A stretch of 64,000 nt of DNA from Halichondria panicea (GCF_963675165.1 NC_087379.1:682001-746000), one strand, 5' to 3'; shown: positions 1-10,587, counted from the first letter of the stretch. The notes: a model not told the origin generated them from the sequence alone. A program made the numbers and translations.

Positions 1-732
1 AGTATTGATGAGGTTAGGCATCATACCTGCAGCAGTCGTGTGTGGTTGACAAGCTCCTTCATTACCTAGCATAAGAATAATATATTATATAATTTGCTCG
101 TCTGTGTGGTTGATTCGTGCTACCACTAATTCATTGCGTAGAGTTTTGTGGCCTAAAGTAATAAATCGTGGATGTGCGACGTATTTAGAAATTGTTTTGT
201 AGTTTTGTAAGATCGTGGATTTTAACAGACTAAATACTGGTGGAGGTAAACAGTTTAGGATTGGTCGTCGCATAGAGTTTTGGGGTGGTGTTGGTGAAAG
301 GTATCGTTGTCTATCTTTATACGCTATAGTTTTCAGTGTTTTGTTGATAAGTTGTTTGGGGCATCCTCGTTGTAATAGTGTTTGTTGGAGTAGTGTGATT
401 GTTGCATAGTAGTTACTAGTCAGGCTGTTTGTACGTACATATCTGATGCATTCTCCTGGAATAATACCTTTGTATAATTTGCGTGAGTGGGCTGAATTGT
501 AATGTACCTATTGATACAAGTTTGTTTGTTTTTGGTATGTTTTCGTGTCGAGTGTGTTGGTGTAGGGAAAGGTGTCGTGCTTGAAAATAGTGATGTCTAA
601 AAAATTGGTTTGTGTTTGAGAGTGACTGGAGGTGAAATGCAGTGAGGAGTGAAAGGTGTTGAGAGCTGTGAGAAAGGTGTTTAGTTGGTCAGAGCTATGT
701 GGCCAGATTACCAAAATATCATCAATGTAACC
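1..732 (-). mobile_element. Penelope-like retroelement fragment (reverse transcriptase C-terminal half)
   Basis: Read on the minus strand from 732 down, the first residues are the reverse-transcriptase catalytic YIDD box (about 715-730), followed by ILVIWPHS and an NFLDITIFK-like thumb motif, then YIHYNSAHSRK and IRYVR motifs typical of Penelope-like and GIY-YIG reverse transcriptases. A TAA near 85 breaks the frame before the endonuclease part. The 5' side is lost at 732-741, where cassette DNA begins. It is a dead fragment; 1-320 is almost repeated at 2165-2486. Confidence 0.75.
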
Positions 733-740
733 TTTACCAA

Positions 741-975
741 TTTAGCACTAAATCCTTTAGAACCTCCTCCAACCAGTACCTGCCCTCCGTACTCTCCAGG
801 GAGAACCTATCTCCTCAGGTTAGTGTGTGTTCATGACCTCCTTGACAGTATTTACCCAGGTGTGTGTTTAGTGTCAATACTGCAAGGTCATGTACTGTAC
901 ATAATTATGTCATGTACATATAATTATAGCCTGGATCCCAGGGTAGGCCGGTGAACGAGGCTAGTACATATAATC
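741..975 (+). repeat. Partial cassette copy: FARSB-block 3' end
   Basis: This stretch repeats the end of the FARSB block found at 22710-22934, 32218-32433, 34458-34682 and 47965-48188. It includes the 3' part of a small exon-like segment ending at 818 before GTTAG, and the tail with CCTGGATCCCAGGGTAGGCC. It abuts the truncated retroelement, so a cassette junction lies at about 732-760. Confidence 0.7.
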
Positions 976-1380
976 CTTTTGTTTGTGTTTTCAATCCCTT
1001 CATTTTTGGTTGCTATTATCCATAGTGTGGCTTGATCCTCTTTATAATCAACAGAAATCGGTTGAGCTATCGTGCCCCAGAGGAATTAGCTTGAGATGCA
1101 GGATTTAATTGCAACCTTTGACCTTTTATTGAATTAAGCCACAAGATATGGAAATTAGCCTTCTGTGGCTACGGTATAATTTTGATGTACTGGCTTGCTG
1201 TACTGGATATATCTAGGTATAGTAAGCTTTCCAAGCAGGCAAATAAAGAACAGAAACGCTAAGCTGCTATATGCAGCAAAGGTCAAGAACCCAGAACAAG
1301 AATGTTTAATCTTTCATTAAACGTGACCCTATTGACCCTGGCGTTCCTCCTCTGACACCTTCCCACCCTACACAAATACA
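976..1380. other. No gene seen
   Basis: AT-rich spacer. No coding frame or clear repeat structure was recognised. Confidence 0.5.
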
Positions 1381-1435
1381 TCTTCACCCACCCACACCAC
1401 ACACCACACACACCCTCACCCACACCACCACCACA

Positions 1436-1481
<46 letters not shown>

Positions 1482-1484
1482 CAG
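1381..1484 (+). repeat. CA-rich microsatellite ending in a CAG acceptor
   Basis: Imperfect CACC/CACA repeats followed by about 20 CA dinucleotides and CTCCAG. It immediately precedes an exon-like segment, as in the paralogue at 11620-11723. Confidence 0.85.
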
Positions 1485-1589
1485 TTGACAGCTCTGGAGG
1501 ATAATGCAGTGATTGCTGTGTCTTCTACCTGCTACTGGTGGTGTCAGGTCAAGAGAGATTTTGTCCTCTACAAGTTCACAGCACATGAG
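1485..1589 (+). pseudogene. Exon-like segment of unknown origin, copy 1
   Basis: A 105-nt segment bounded by CAG and GTTTG, repeated at 11724-11830. The better copy reads LTALEDDAVIAAYLLPATG and onwards. The copies differ by a 2-nt indel, so at least one is broken. A weak resemblance to NUP210 is possible, but I do not assign it. Confidence 0.4.
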
Positions 1590-1848
1590 GTTTGTTATAA
1601 TTATAGTGTTGTGTTTGGAATGATGGTAGTAAGCAGTGGGTACACTGTTATCAGGTTCCAGTGATCAGTACGGTAGTAACAATGTGGATAATACATACTG
1701 TGTACAGTTATAAATTACGCAAGCTAACATTAAGTCCTTTTGGGACATAAGTCTCTAAATTGAAATTGGTTGCTAAAATTAATTGTGAATCCAAAAGTCT
1801 TCTAATTGTTTCAGTTCTTGTAAAGTAGTTGCTGTGTGTGTCTATTGC

Positions 1849-2530
1849 TTAAGCTTGTACTGATAAGTTTGAGGTTTTGTGATCCGAAAAATTGAAATGT
1901 ACGCATACGTAGATTGTTTTGTTATTCTTAATATTCGTTCGGTGTTGGTTTATTGTGTCCTTGAGTGTTGTCTGGGTGTATCCTCCGTATTGCTTCTTAC
2001 ATTTAGTGCAGGTTATTAGATAGATAATGTTGTTAGAGTTACAGGTGAATGAGTTTCTAATGGTGTATTGGCGACCTGTCGATGTGCTTTTAAATGAATT
2101 ACCCGCGTTGTAGTGCTTGCAGGTTACACATCTCGGATGCTTGCATGTTTGGATTGTTGTTTTAGTATTGACGAGGTTAGGCATCATACCTGCAGCAGTC
2201 GTGTGTGGTTGACAAGCTCCTTCATTACCTAGCATAAGAATAATATATTATATAATTTGCTCGTCTGTGTGGTTGATTCGTGCTACCACTAATTCATTGC
2301 GTAGAGTTTTGTGGCCTAAAGTAATAAATCGTGGATGTGCAACGTATTTAGAAATTGTTTTGTAGTTTTGTAAGATCGTGGATTTTAACAGACTAAATAC
2401 TGGTGGAGGTAAACAGTTTAGGATTGGTCGTCGCGTAGAGTTTTGGGGTGGTGTTGGTGAAAGGTATCGCTGTCTATCTTTATACGTTGAATAATACCGT
2501 TATATAATTTGCGTGAGTGGGCTGAATTGC
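1849..2530 (-). mobile_element. Penelope-like retroelement fragment with GIY-YIG endonuclease domain
   Basis: The minus-strand frame from 2235 to 1849 (128 aa) has paired cysteines (HPRCVTCKHY), a STGRQYTIRNSF segment, then NNIIYLITCTKCKKQYGG, TLKDTINQHRTNI and a final HFNFSDHKTSNLSVQ. This is the order of the GIY-YIG endonuclease fused to Penelope-like reverse transcriptases. The canonical GIY/YIG tyrosines are recognisable as IYLI...QYGGYT. Upstream, 2236-2530 repeats 1-500 with an internal deletion. Stops separate the pieces, so the element is dead. Confidence 0.8.
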
Positions 2531-2553
2531 TCTCTCTTCTTTTATACGCCCTT
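2530..2553 (+). mobile_element. Solo terminal repeat of the 213-bp MITE
   Basis: Matches the right terminal inverted repeat of the MITE at 12899-13111 (TCTTCTTTTATACGCCCTT). No partner end is visible here, so it is a remnant. Confidence 0.5.
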
Positions 2554-2935
2554 GGTAATACTATGTGCCCCCCATAAGACCTCAGCTACAGGTGTCCATT
2601 GTATATAGCTGACTGGCCAGCACTGACCTGTATGAAAGTTTCCCAACTTCTACACTCAAAATTAATTTTGTGGCACATGTACATGCACCTAACCTTGGCA
2701 CAGTGTGCCCTTTGATCAAAATGCATGTGTGCCTTTAGTCTTCCCATTTTAGTACTATACATCTTCTGATAGAGTTTCTGGTTAGATAGCCTGTGGCTGG
2801 CCCTTGACCCTGACTCCCCAGAGTACCTAACTGACCTAGGGGGGGGGGGGGGGGGGGTGCTAGATTGGTGTGTGCATTATTAGTGAGTTTTCATGCATAG
2901 TTTTGGCCTTTAGCAAAGCAATTGATCTGGCCTTA
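2554..2935. other. No gene; poly-G run
   Basis: Spacer containing a run of about 18 G residues around 2840-2858. Nothing coding was seen. Confidence 0.5.
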
Positions 2936-3111
2936 TAGGCTATGGTAAACCGTTTGCTTTTTGCGTTTCAAGATCGATACTTGTCAATCAGAATGATACA
3001 CCAATAATTCTATTTATCGTGACTTGTCTGTGCTTCAAACTTCTATCATGGCATTCATAATTACAAAAATCGTTATTGATATTCATAAGTAAACGGTTTA
3101 CCGTAACCTTA
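2936..3111. mobile_element. Short inverted-repeat element (MITE-like)
   Basis: Ends are imperfect inverted repeats of about 20 bp sharing GGTAAACCGTTT (left) and AAACGGTTTACC (right), enclosing about 176 bp. The right half, from TTCTATCATGGCAT to CCTTA, recurs at 42231-42315. That makes it a dispersed family, although the second copy has no clear left end. Confidence 0.5.
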
Positions 3112-3786
3112 TACATCGTGTTAAAGCCAATGATTATGCTTTACTAGGATTTGGCACCACTTTTGATAAAGTTAAGGTCTAGTATAGAGCATTGTTTTAG
3201 TGAATCTATTTTTCCAGTAAACTCATTAATTAACATGCACTCCCACCTACACGGAATGTTGTAAAAGGCGAAGTGTGGAATGGAATGGAGTATGGAAGAA
3301 CAGATTTCAAGAACACATCATGCAACCATTAGAAACTGTTGTAAGATGTGCACAATTAGCTAGTGTACAACCAAGCCCAACTTGTTATGCAACTAGCTTT
3401 ACAGCTTAAATAGAAGAGGGAGGAGATTAAGTAGAACCATCCGTGTATCCCTTGAGGCTTAGTTCTAACATGGGAAGGCGTTAAAATAATGTTATTTTGC
3501 TTCCACTTCCACTTCATATTTGAGGCCCTACAGGACACGTACAGCACACTACTTAGCTATGTACACACTATATCATGTACATGATCGATGTAGGCACATC
3601 TCATAATTGTGAAAAGTGCTCTGTGTATCGTTCTCTAGCTACTTCACGACAATCAAGTTACTGGTTTATGGGGCTTTGAGATGTATGCATTTGAATTAAA
3701 ATATATAAAATAGTTTCGTGGGAGTGCATCACGTGAGCTGCTTCCGTTTCCTCTGCTGTAACTACAGTTGCAACATAATTATATGG
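3112..3786. other. No gene seen
   Basis: Spacer before the minisatellite. No supported feature. Confidence 0.4.
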
Positions 3787-4308
3787 CAAGGGCTTGGTGT
3801 ACACAACTGTACAGGCAAGGGCTTGGTGTACACGACTGTACAGTCAAGGGCTTGGTGTACACGACTGTACAGGCAAGGGCTTGGTGTACACGACTGTACA
3901 GGCAAGGGCTTGGTGTACACGACTGTACAGTCAAGGGCTTGGTGTACACGACTGTACAGTCAAGGGCTTGGTGTACACGACTGTACAGTCAAGGGCTTGG
4001 TGTACACGACTGTACAGTCAAGGGCTTGGTGTACACGACTGTACAGGCAAGGGCTTGGTGTACACGACTGTACAGGCAAGGGCTTGGTGTACACGACTGT
4101 ACAGGCAAGGGCTTGGTGTACACGACTGTACAGTCAAGGGCTTGGTGTACACGACTGTACAGGCAAGGGCTTGGTGTACACGGCTGTACAGGCAAGGGCT
4201 TGGTGTACACGGCTGTACAGTCAAGGGCTTGGTGTACACGGCTGTACAGTCAAGGGCTTGGTGTACACGACTGTACAGTCAAGGGCTTGGTGTACACGAC
4301 TGTACAGT
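3787..4308. repeat. 29-bp minisatellite, exactly 18 units
   Basis: Eighteen head-to-tail 29-bp units beginning CAAGGGCTTGGTGTACAC. Units differ at only a few positions, chiefly the last base (G or T) and one A/G site, with the G variant confined to units near the 3' end. Each unit holds the palindrome GTGTACAC. Because 29 is not a multiple of 3 and the unit has no stop, all three + frames stay open; the resulting 180-200 residue frames are not evidence for a protein. Confidence 0.97.
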
Positions 4309-5577
4309 CAACTTATGCAAATATAAATTTCTGCCACAATAATAACTACACCACAGCATAAGCAATTAAACAATTTGTGAAAGAGAGTGTTTCACATGTG
4401 CATGTTGGATTGATTGACTTTTTTCGTTAAACACTCTCACACTGTTTGAAGATAACCCTTTACCAGTCAAATTGTTGTAACAAAGGAGCATGCTATCAAC
4501 TTGTCAATAATTATTGATCAACTGATATTGGATTGTGTGGTAGATAAAGAGTGTCATGAATGCGATTATCCTTTGAAGTTTAATTGCTGAGCTGTTGAAT
4601 TAGCTGACACTTGAAACTGGAGTGGCCGGCTCTGGAAGCACTATTCATTTTGTATACTCTTTGTTCCTGGTGATCTTAATTAACTGCTTATTCTCTTGTT
4701 CAGCAGTAGGAGTTTAAAGAGTGAATGTTAGAAGTAGATAGGGCTATTTTATAGTGCTGATTCTGAATCTGGTGTTATTTAGTGCTAGCTACCAATTAAA
4801 GTCGAGTTAATGGTGTTTTAAAGCGTGTTGGGGGAGATAACGTTGTTGTACACTCAGATTCAGAATCAGCAGGGTTAAATTACCTAGGAAAGGGAGTTAA
4901 ACATTTGTTTTTTCTAACTGAAAGGTGCGGATTTAGATAACTAGCTCAAACTTCTATCTATGCTTCTATTCACTTGCAATGGCTACAGTTGCTGAGTATA
5001 CTGGTGAACACTGTACTCTGGAGTATTGTCCTAACTATTGATGAAGCACGTACTAGTCTACCAACTGTCAAGATTACTAATTAAGGGACCAGCTATAGTG
5101 TATGAAAGACAAAAATGCGCTGGTACTACTCTTGGATTAACTTTTATGAAGCTATGAGGGTAATTTGTGACTCATCATTCACGGCTCCTTTTGATAGTTT
5201 TAAAGTAATGGTTGGCGAAGAAAAGCTGAGCTTAGTACGAAACGTGGACTAAACTGTTTTTGTAATGTGTACTGGAATGTTTTCATGTGTGTTTTGATAA
5301 GTGATCACTAATTATTATGTGCCAGTGTAAACAGTTCATAGTGGTGATGCCACAGTTTGTACAAGTAGCAAAGTGTTGCACCAACTTTTAGTGACCTGCT
5401 TTACGAAAGCACTACAGGTGCTGATGCCTCGGTGGAGATGCCAAAGCTACATAACATAATATTATTACTTCTTGGATCCACTTCCGTTCGTTGTGACATC
5501 ATTGTTTTACTGAGCATTATTTGATGATACCCGGAGTCCCCAGTTTCTGGGGATTATGTGGCGCATGCGCAAACAGT
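4309..5577. other. No gene; small inverted repeats
   Basis: Unique AT-rich DNA. It contains a pair of inverted segments at about 4757-4775 and 4853-4872 around GATTCTGAATC, and GAGTGTTT/AAACACTC arms at 4386-4436. No coding frame was recognised. Confidence 0.4.
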
Positions 5578-5619
5578 CGATACCAGGCCCGCTCTTCGAG
5601 GAAGAGCGGCCTGGTATCG
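5578..5619. repeat. Perfect-stem hairpin
   Basis: Arms CGATACCAGGCC... and ...GGCCTGGTATCG pair over about 18 bp, with one extra C and a 3-nt loop. The terminal motif (CCTGGTATCGAGGCT) resembles hairpin ends at 10812-10878 and 53058-53075, so it may be the core of a small foldback family. Confidence 0.7.
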
Positions 5620-5650
5620 AGGCTATCGTAAATGGTGGTGTACTAACAAT

Positions 5651-5833
5651 TAAGGCTTCCTGGTACACCTTGTACTGATAAGTGCTCCTTCCAAGGCTTC
5701 CCCTTTGTATTGATAAGTGTTCCTTCAAGGCTTCCCCTTGTACTGTTAAGTGTTCCTTCAAGGCTTCCCCTTGTACTGATAAGTGTTCCTTAAAGGCTTC
5801 CAGATACACCTTGTACTGATAAGCGATCCTTCG
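5651..5833. repeat. Five degenerate 33-41-bp tandem units
   Basis: Five units start AAGGCTTCC and carry TTGTACTGATAAGTG. The central three are 33-34 bp. On the minus strand they read as an 11-residue repeat (GEALKEHLSVQ-like) inside an open frame from 5905 to 5507. No known family is recognised, and coding status is doubtful. Confidence 0.75.
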
Positions 5834-6384
5834 CAGCGTTAACAGGAGTGGACGATAGAATACACCCCTGGCGTTCCTGGCATTAATTGTTGTGACCGCG
5901 GCCACAATGGAGCGTCTATGGACAATCTGCGGGTTTTTTATATGTGATTATTTCACAAGTTCTGATTTCTCCAGCCGGTGAGCTATGCGTAAATCCTTCT
6001 AGACGTTAGATGTGAGGAAACATTTGAAAATAAAAGTTCTGCACACGATCTGTCTAAACGTGAAGACACTTAGTACACACTGTTGAACTGGGAGAAAGAA
6101 GATTGTAGAACACTCACATTACATTCTGGTTCACAGTAGCTCAAAGATCCTAGCTATTCCTAAGGTTATCTCTGGCAGAGATTCTGACCCCAGCAGTACT
6201 AGCGTGAACTTTTTTGACCACTACTGTAATTGTTACTAGCTCTGCCCTGTACATGTACATCATAATTATAGATGCCGCATGTATATCAACATGCACCCCA
6301 ACAGTCTTTCATGTACTTCTACCACACAGGTGCAGTAGATTACCGTATAGCGGGTAATTTTCGTGGGGTAAAAATTCGTTTATC
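5834..6384. other. No gene; ends in an ACCGTATAGCGGG repeat motif
   Basis: Spacer. At 6342-6384 it holds ACCGTATAGCGGGTAATTTT, a motif that recurs in spacers at about 18306, 19550, 28116, 29341, 43040, 44009 and 54923. It is therefore part of a dispersed repeat. Confidence 0.5.
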
Positions 6385-6706
6385 TGGGCAATATAGCCAC
6401 AAGTATGTGTGTACCATTATGGTCTAACCATAATCAATACTTTGATCCTATGAATATTGTTGTGCATGCATCACCTGACCTGTCACTGTGAGAGCTGTGA
6501 GTCTATAGCTGCTTTTGCCAAGCTTTGAGCTTTTCTTTCTACTACTAAACAATTTTCTAAAGGTGAGCATAATTATTGTACATGTTCTGATACATTCGTT
6601 TGTAGTTTTCGTTGCTTGAATTCTTTGCCATTATTATTATAAAGCTTGACACGCTCCCTTTTGAGCCTATTGTTATCCTTTTCTCTCCCCCCTCAGTTTT
6701 GTGTCA
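6385..6706 (+). promoter_or_regulatory. TRIM-NHL upstream block A: 5'UTR exon and intron
   Basis: Conserved block shared with 13500, 24770, 36990 and 50080. It starts GGCAATATAGCCACAAG and contains the inverted repeat TTATGGTCTAACCATAA. It then gives a putative 5'UTR exon ending TTTCTAAAG before a GTGAGC donor at 6563. The acceptor CCCCCCTCAG ends at 6696 and the ATG is at 6707. Confidence 0.6.
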
Positions 6707-8178
6707 ATGGCTGAGAGGCCGAGTGCTGCCCTACCCCCCACTGGTGTGAGTGGCCTGCTAGAGGCCACCGACACAGCTGTTATCAATCTGGATCGACGAC
6801 ATGCCGAAATTGTTGAACACGGAGAAAAACTTGCGATCAATATCCACTCGAAGTTCGATGAACTCCATCAAGCTCTGTATGCTCGTGAGGGGGAGCTTAT
6901 GGCCAAGTTGGAAGGCCACACCAAACAACAGGTCAAAAGCCTCTCTGCTCAGCGAAAGGAGGTGGAGATCCTCCAAACCCAACGCAGCTTTGACCCCAAC
7001 ACCCTAGAGCCTCGTGAGACAACCAACACCTGTTTTGTGCCTTCTGCTCAGCTAGTCAAAGATTGCAAGAAATTCGTATCGTGTATTATGCTGATATTCC
7101 TCGCAAAGCTATCACTGAACAAAAAGTAACTGCATATTATCGATTCATCTGTCCCCTAAATTCAGCACCGCCAGAAGCCAAACTTATTTCCAAAATAACT
7201 AACAAAGCCACAAAATGTGTTGTGAGGGAACGAGAGAAGGGAGAGTACGAGATCGAGATCTCCTACCAACCAACAGTGGGCGGAGGCAGCGAGCTGATCG
7301 TGAGAGTGGGTGGAGAGGAGGTGGTAGGAAGTCCATTCCCTGTGGCTCTAATCGATAAACTAGGAACTGTTATCAATGATCTCAATAAACCGTATGGAGT
7401 GGCACTCAACCAAGCTGGGGAGATAAATGTGGCTGAAGGAGATGCTGGTATTGTCTCGATATTTAGCCCCACAGGAGACAAGCTGCGAACATTAGACACT
7501 CGAGGCACAGCGATGAAGAATCCTCAAGGTGTGGCAGTGGACGGTGATGACAATATTCTGGTAGTGGACGCTGGTAATCATCGACTGTTGAAGTTCTCAC
7601 GTGAAGGAGATCTGATAGCAGCAATTGGTAGTCATGGCGATGGTCCAGGACAGTTTAACGATCCGATGGGTGTTTGTGTCAATAGTGTCAATGGGAAGGT
7701 GTATGTGGTTGATTATGGTCCTCACTGTGTTCACATCTTTAACTCTGACCTCACCTTCTCGAGCAAGCTCGGCAGTAAAGGCAATGGTAATGGACAGTTT
7801 AACTATCCCTTGGACGTTGCATCCGATCGTAGTGGTTGTGTGTATGTGGCTGATTGTTATCATCATCGAGTGAAAGTCTTTACACCCGATGGTGGCTATC
7901 TGAGGCAGTTTGGGAAGAGTGGCAGTGGAAATGGAGAACTTAACTCCCCTATCAGCATCTGCGTGGACAGTAATGATCTGGTGTATGTGGGGGAGAATGG
8001 GAGCCATCGTGTCTCAGTGTTCACGTGTGAGGGAGTGTTTCTCAAGTCATTTGGATCAGAGGGATCTAAACCAGGACAGTTCAGCAGTCCTTATGGCATA
8101 GCAGTAGACTAGTGTGGTGTGGTGTATGTGTCTGATTATGGCAACAATAGAGTGCAAAAGTTTATTTTTGTTAATTAA
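6707..8178 (+). pseudogene. TRIM-NHL pseudogene A
   Basis: Same family as the intact copies but broken in several ways. After MAERPSAA it jumps to LPPTGVSGL and then straight to LEATDT, losing the RING and both B-boxes. A second internal deletion removes the coiled-coil end after LQTQRS. A frameshift lies near 7063-7075. The second frame then runs through the type I filamin domain and NHL repeats to a premature TAG at 8110-8112, where other copies have CAG (Gln). Remaining NHL sequence continues to about 8178. It still informs the variable-site comparison (blade-1 codon GGA at 7438). Confidence 0.85.
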
Positions 8179-8325
8179 ATTTTGTTGAGTTATTGTAACA
8201 TTGGTAATGAATATTGAAATTGAAACCTTTGCCCATGCTGTCCCTGTGTACGTATGTACTGAGTCTCTCCTGTTATAGTCGTACCTTTAGTATCGCACCT
8301 CACCCCACCCCCCCCTCCGCTGCAG

Positions 8326-8594
8326 GGTGTCCATGGTGATATCGTGCAGGTGGCGGGCGTCAACAGCGGTATTACCAAGGTCAAGGTTCGTCTGAGGGAG
8401 AGGGCGTGGCAGGGGGTGGAGCCTGATATCATTAAGCTACTAGTCATTGAGAACATGATGCTACAACCCTCCATGGATGTGTACATTCTGCCACTGTCCT
8501 TTGTCGAGTATCTGATGGAGAGACGGAAGCATGAGAGGTCAGAGGTCATCACCATGCCATCAGAGCAGTATTCATTGGAGCTGACCAATTATAG
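8326..8594 (+). pseudogene. NUP210: NUP210 exon fragment (N-terminal luminal region), cassette A
   Basis: Begins after CTGCAG and reads GVHGDIVQVAGVNSGITKV, then VRLRERAW, IKLLVIENMMLQPSMDVYIL and ITMPSEQYSLELTN. This matches the membrane nucleoporin gp210/NUP210 in its N-terminal third. It is the best-preserved of the six copies (open about 90 codons). Homology to the other cassettes stops near 8594. Confidence 0.8.
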
Positions 8595-8669
8595 CCAGGC
8601 ACGTACAGCCACACCACGTGCATGCTCCTGATAATTGTCTCCTTGCTAGAGCTACATTTGTCCTTGCAG

Positions 8670-8769
8670 AATCTCTTGTTTCGAGCCTGTTTCCATGACG
8701 ATACGACCAGTGATTGGTCATATGCCAGACTGCCCTCTATTGACTCAGACCAACAATCACAATATTCAG
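8670..8769 (+). pseudogene. NUP210: NUP210 exon fragment (central region), cassette A
   Basis: A 100-nt segment flanked by TTGCAG and GTACAC. The second frame of the best copies reads AEPVSMTIRPVIG and DCPLLTQTNNHNIQ, resembling central NUP210. In the protein it belongs well downstream of the preceding exon, so intermediate exons are missing. Confidence 0.65.
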
Positions 8770-8980
8770 GTACACTTGCTGCACTGTAGTTATCGTAATT
8801 ATATAATTGTCTACAGTTTCCTGTGCAGAGTATTAATTGTTATGCAATAATAGTGTACGGGCTGATGGACTTGCTTTGAGTGATCTTGCGTCTGTTGTCA
8901 AGCTTATAAGTACAATTGTGCATTGAAAATGTCAGTTTTCTAGCACGGAATAATTCATTGATTGTTGTCAGGTTTAACTG

Positions 8981-9214
8981 CCCCCCACATACACACACAC
9001 ACACAGCTCCTACCCCCCCCCCCCCCACACACACACACAGCTCATACCCCCCCCTACACACACACAGCTCATACCCCCCCCCCACACACACACACACACT
9101 CAGCTCCTACCCCCCCCACACACACACAGTTCCTACCCCCCCCACACACACACACTCAGCTCCTACCCCCCCACACACACACAGCTCCTACCCCCCCCAC
9201 ACACACACACACAG
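8981..9214 (+). repeat. Minisatellite of intron-exon junction copies
   Basis: Seven irregular units of (CA)n-GCTCCTA-poly(C), followed by the true CACAG|CTCCTAATATC junction of the VPS26 exon. Each unit copies the end of the intron and the first seven exon bases, so it offers a decoy AG acceptor. Units also change to GCTCATA or GTTCCTA. Confidence 0.85.
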
Positions 9215-9437
9215 CTCCTAATATCTACACTGAGAATGAGCAGGTGGCCAAGTATGAGATCATAGATGGTACTCCAGTGAGGGGGGGGGTCCATCCCCAT
9301 CCATCTTCATCCGTCTGTTCCTGGCAGGCTATGACCTCACACCCACTATGAGGGACATTAACAAGAAGTTCAGTGTCCGCTATTACCTCAACCTCGTGTT
9401 GGTGGATGAGGAGGAGAGGAGATACTTCAAATACCAG
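9215..9437 (+). pseudogene. VPS26: VPS26 exon, frameshifted
   Basis: Encodes IYTENEQVAKYEIIDGTPVR, then after frame changes LFLAGYDLTPTMRDINKKF, SVRYYLNLVLVDEEERRYF and KYQ before a GTGAGG donor. This is the C-terminal arrestin-like domain of retromer subunit VPS26, at very high identity. Between the two blocks a 9-G run and about 10 extra bases (CATCTTCATC) shift the frame. It is either a recent pseudo-exon or a sequencing error at the G run, but the second insertion makes a pure error less likely. Confidence 0.85.
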
Positions 9438-9844
9438 GTGAGGGGGTGTTGTGTTGCTAGGGGGTTGCTAGGGGAGTATCCATTGGTAACGGTGGAGTGT
9501 GGTGTAGCTAGTGTACATGAAACAATGTGTACCATCTTCTAATTACAGCACCACTCTAATAGAAGCGCCAACCAACTCCACAAAATAATTTTTATTTACT
9601 CCAATTGAGCGCCAAGTATTCCTTTCTGGAAATATTTTTTTTGCTGGCCGGCGCTTAGGCATACATGTAATTAGAAAGAAAAAAAATTATAACGCCTTAA
9701 ATCAATACTACATGACTGTACAACTGATCTTTATATGATAGCAGCCTTCATGGAAACTGCTACTAGTACTCTACGTTCTATTGCTAACTGGAGTTATAAT
9801 ATTATCTCGTTCTATTTAGTACGAAAGACTGTGTAGGTAAGCTA

Positions 9845-10398
9845 CCGTAGAAACTGGATTATTAGCGCTTATACTCGACCATAAGCGTATCTTTATTTTA
9901 AGCGCATGCTCAACTGCAGGCTTTTTATACTCAAATTGAAGCGCTTTTCCAATTATGCGACGGTTATTAGTGAAATTTTAGAATTGATTCATGCATGATA
10001 GCTATATAGCTGGTGATATCCATCTGGAAGGACTCTCTGCATGGATGCTGTTACCTTGTCCGAATGCTAAGAGAATGTGAGACATGGATGAGGTCCTTTT
10101 ATTCCAAGTTCCTGGTCAATATGAATGTTTTTGTTTTTATAATAATTATGAATTTCAATGATGTAAATGAACTGAACTGTAACATAATAGTATGATAATT
10201 ATAGATCCAGTTCGGGTTGCCTGCTTTCCTTGCTTGCTCACTTTCTAGCCAGCTTGCGAGTCAGCACTCATCACAGAGACATCCGGTTGCTGGGTGGGGC
10301 TCGAAATGACTGCATTATAGGCGCATTCTCGAATATAAGCGTATAGAGCTCTGCTATTGACCCCAAAAGCGCATGCGCTAATAATCCAGTTTCTACGA
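9845..10398. mobile_element. 554-bp TA-flanked inverted-repeat element
   Basis: Terminal inverted repeats of about 25 bp (CGTAGAAACTGGATTATTAG at the left end; reverse complement at the right, one terminal mismatch) are flanked by TA at 9843-9844 and 10399-10400. AAGCGC/AAGCGT motifs recur beneath both ends. There is no transposase frame. The TA target suggests a Tc1/mariner-type nonautonomous element inside the VPS26 intron. Confidence 0.75.
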
Positions 10399-10531
10399 TA
10401 CATAAATACGTTTGTTGTGTAAGTACCATGCAGTGATTCAATCATTTTAACGATAGGGAATTATAATTACGATTTCAGTGCTTATACTGTTGTGTACAAT
10501 ATAAACCCGTGAACCCCTCCTCCCCCTGCAG

Positions 10532-10587
10532 CAGAGATTGTGCTGCGGAGGAAGGAAAAGCCGTGGAAAAGTGTTACCAAGTATTAG
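10532..10587 (+). pseudogene. VPS26: VPS26 last-exon fragment
   Basis: After CCCCCTGCAG the frame reads EIVLRRKEKPWKSVTKY and stops at TAG (10585-10587). It resembles the short VPS26 segment after the RRYFK motif. The phase does not join cleanly to the donor at 9437, and the usual longer C-terminal tail is absent. Confidence 0.55.

Noticed and set aside
3787-4308. CRISPR array
   Set aside because: Units are contiguous with no unique spacers, and the DNA is eukaryotic.
3718-4361. Three overlapping long open frames of 180-200 codons
   Set aside because: They are the reading of a 29-bp repeat without stops in three frames; no independent coding evidence.
8840-9351. Proline/threonine/histidine-rich frames and their antisense
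   Set aside because: Produced by CA and poly-C microsatellites.
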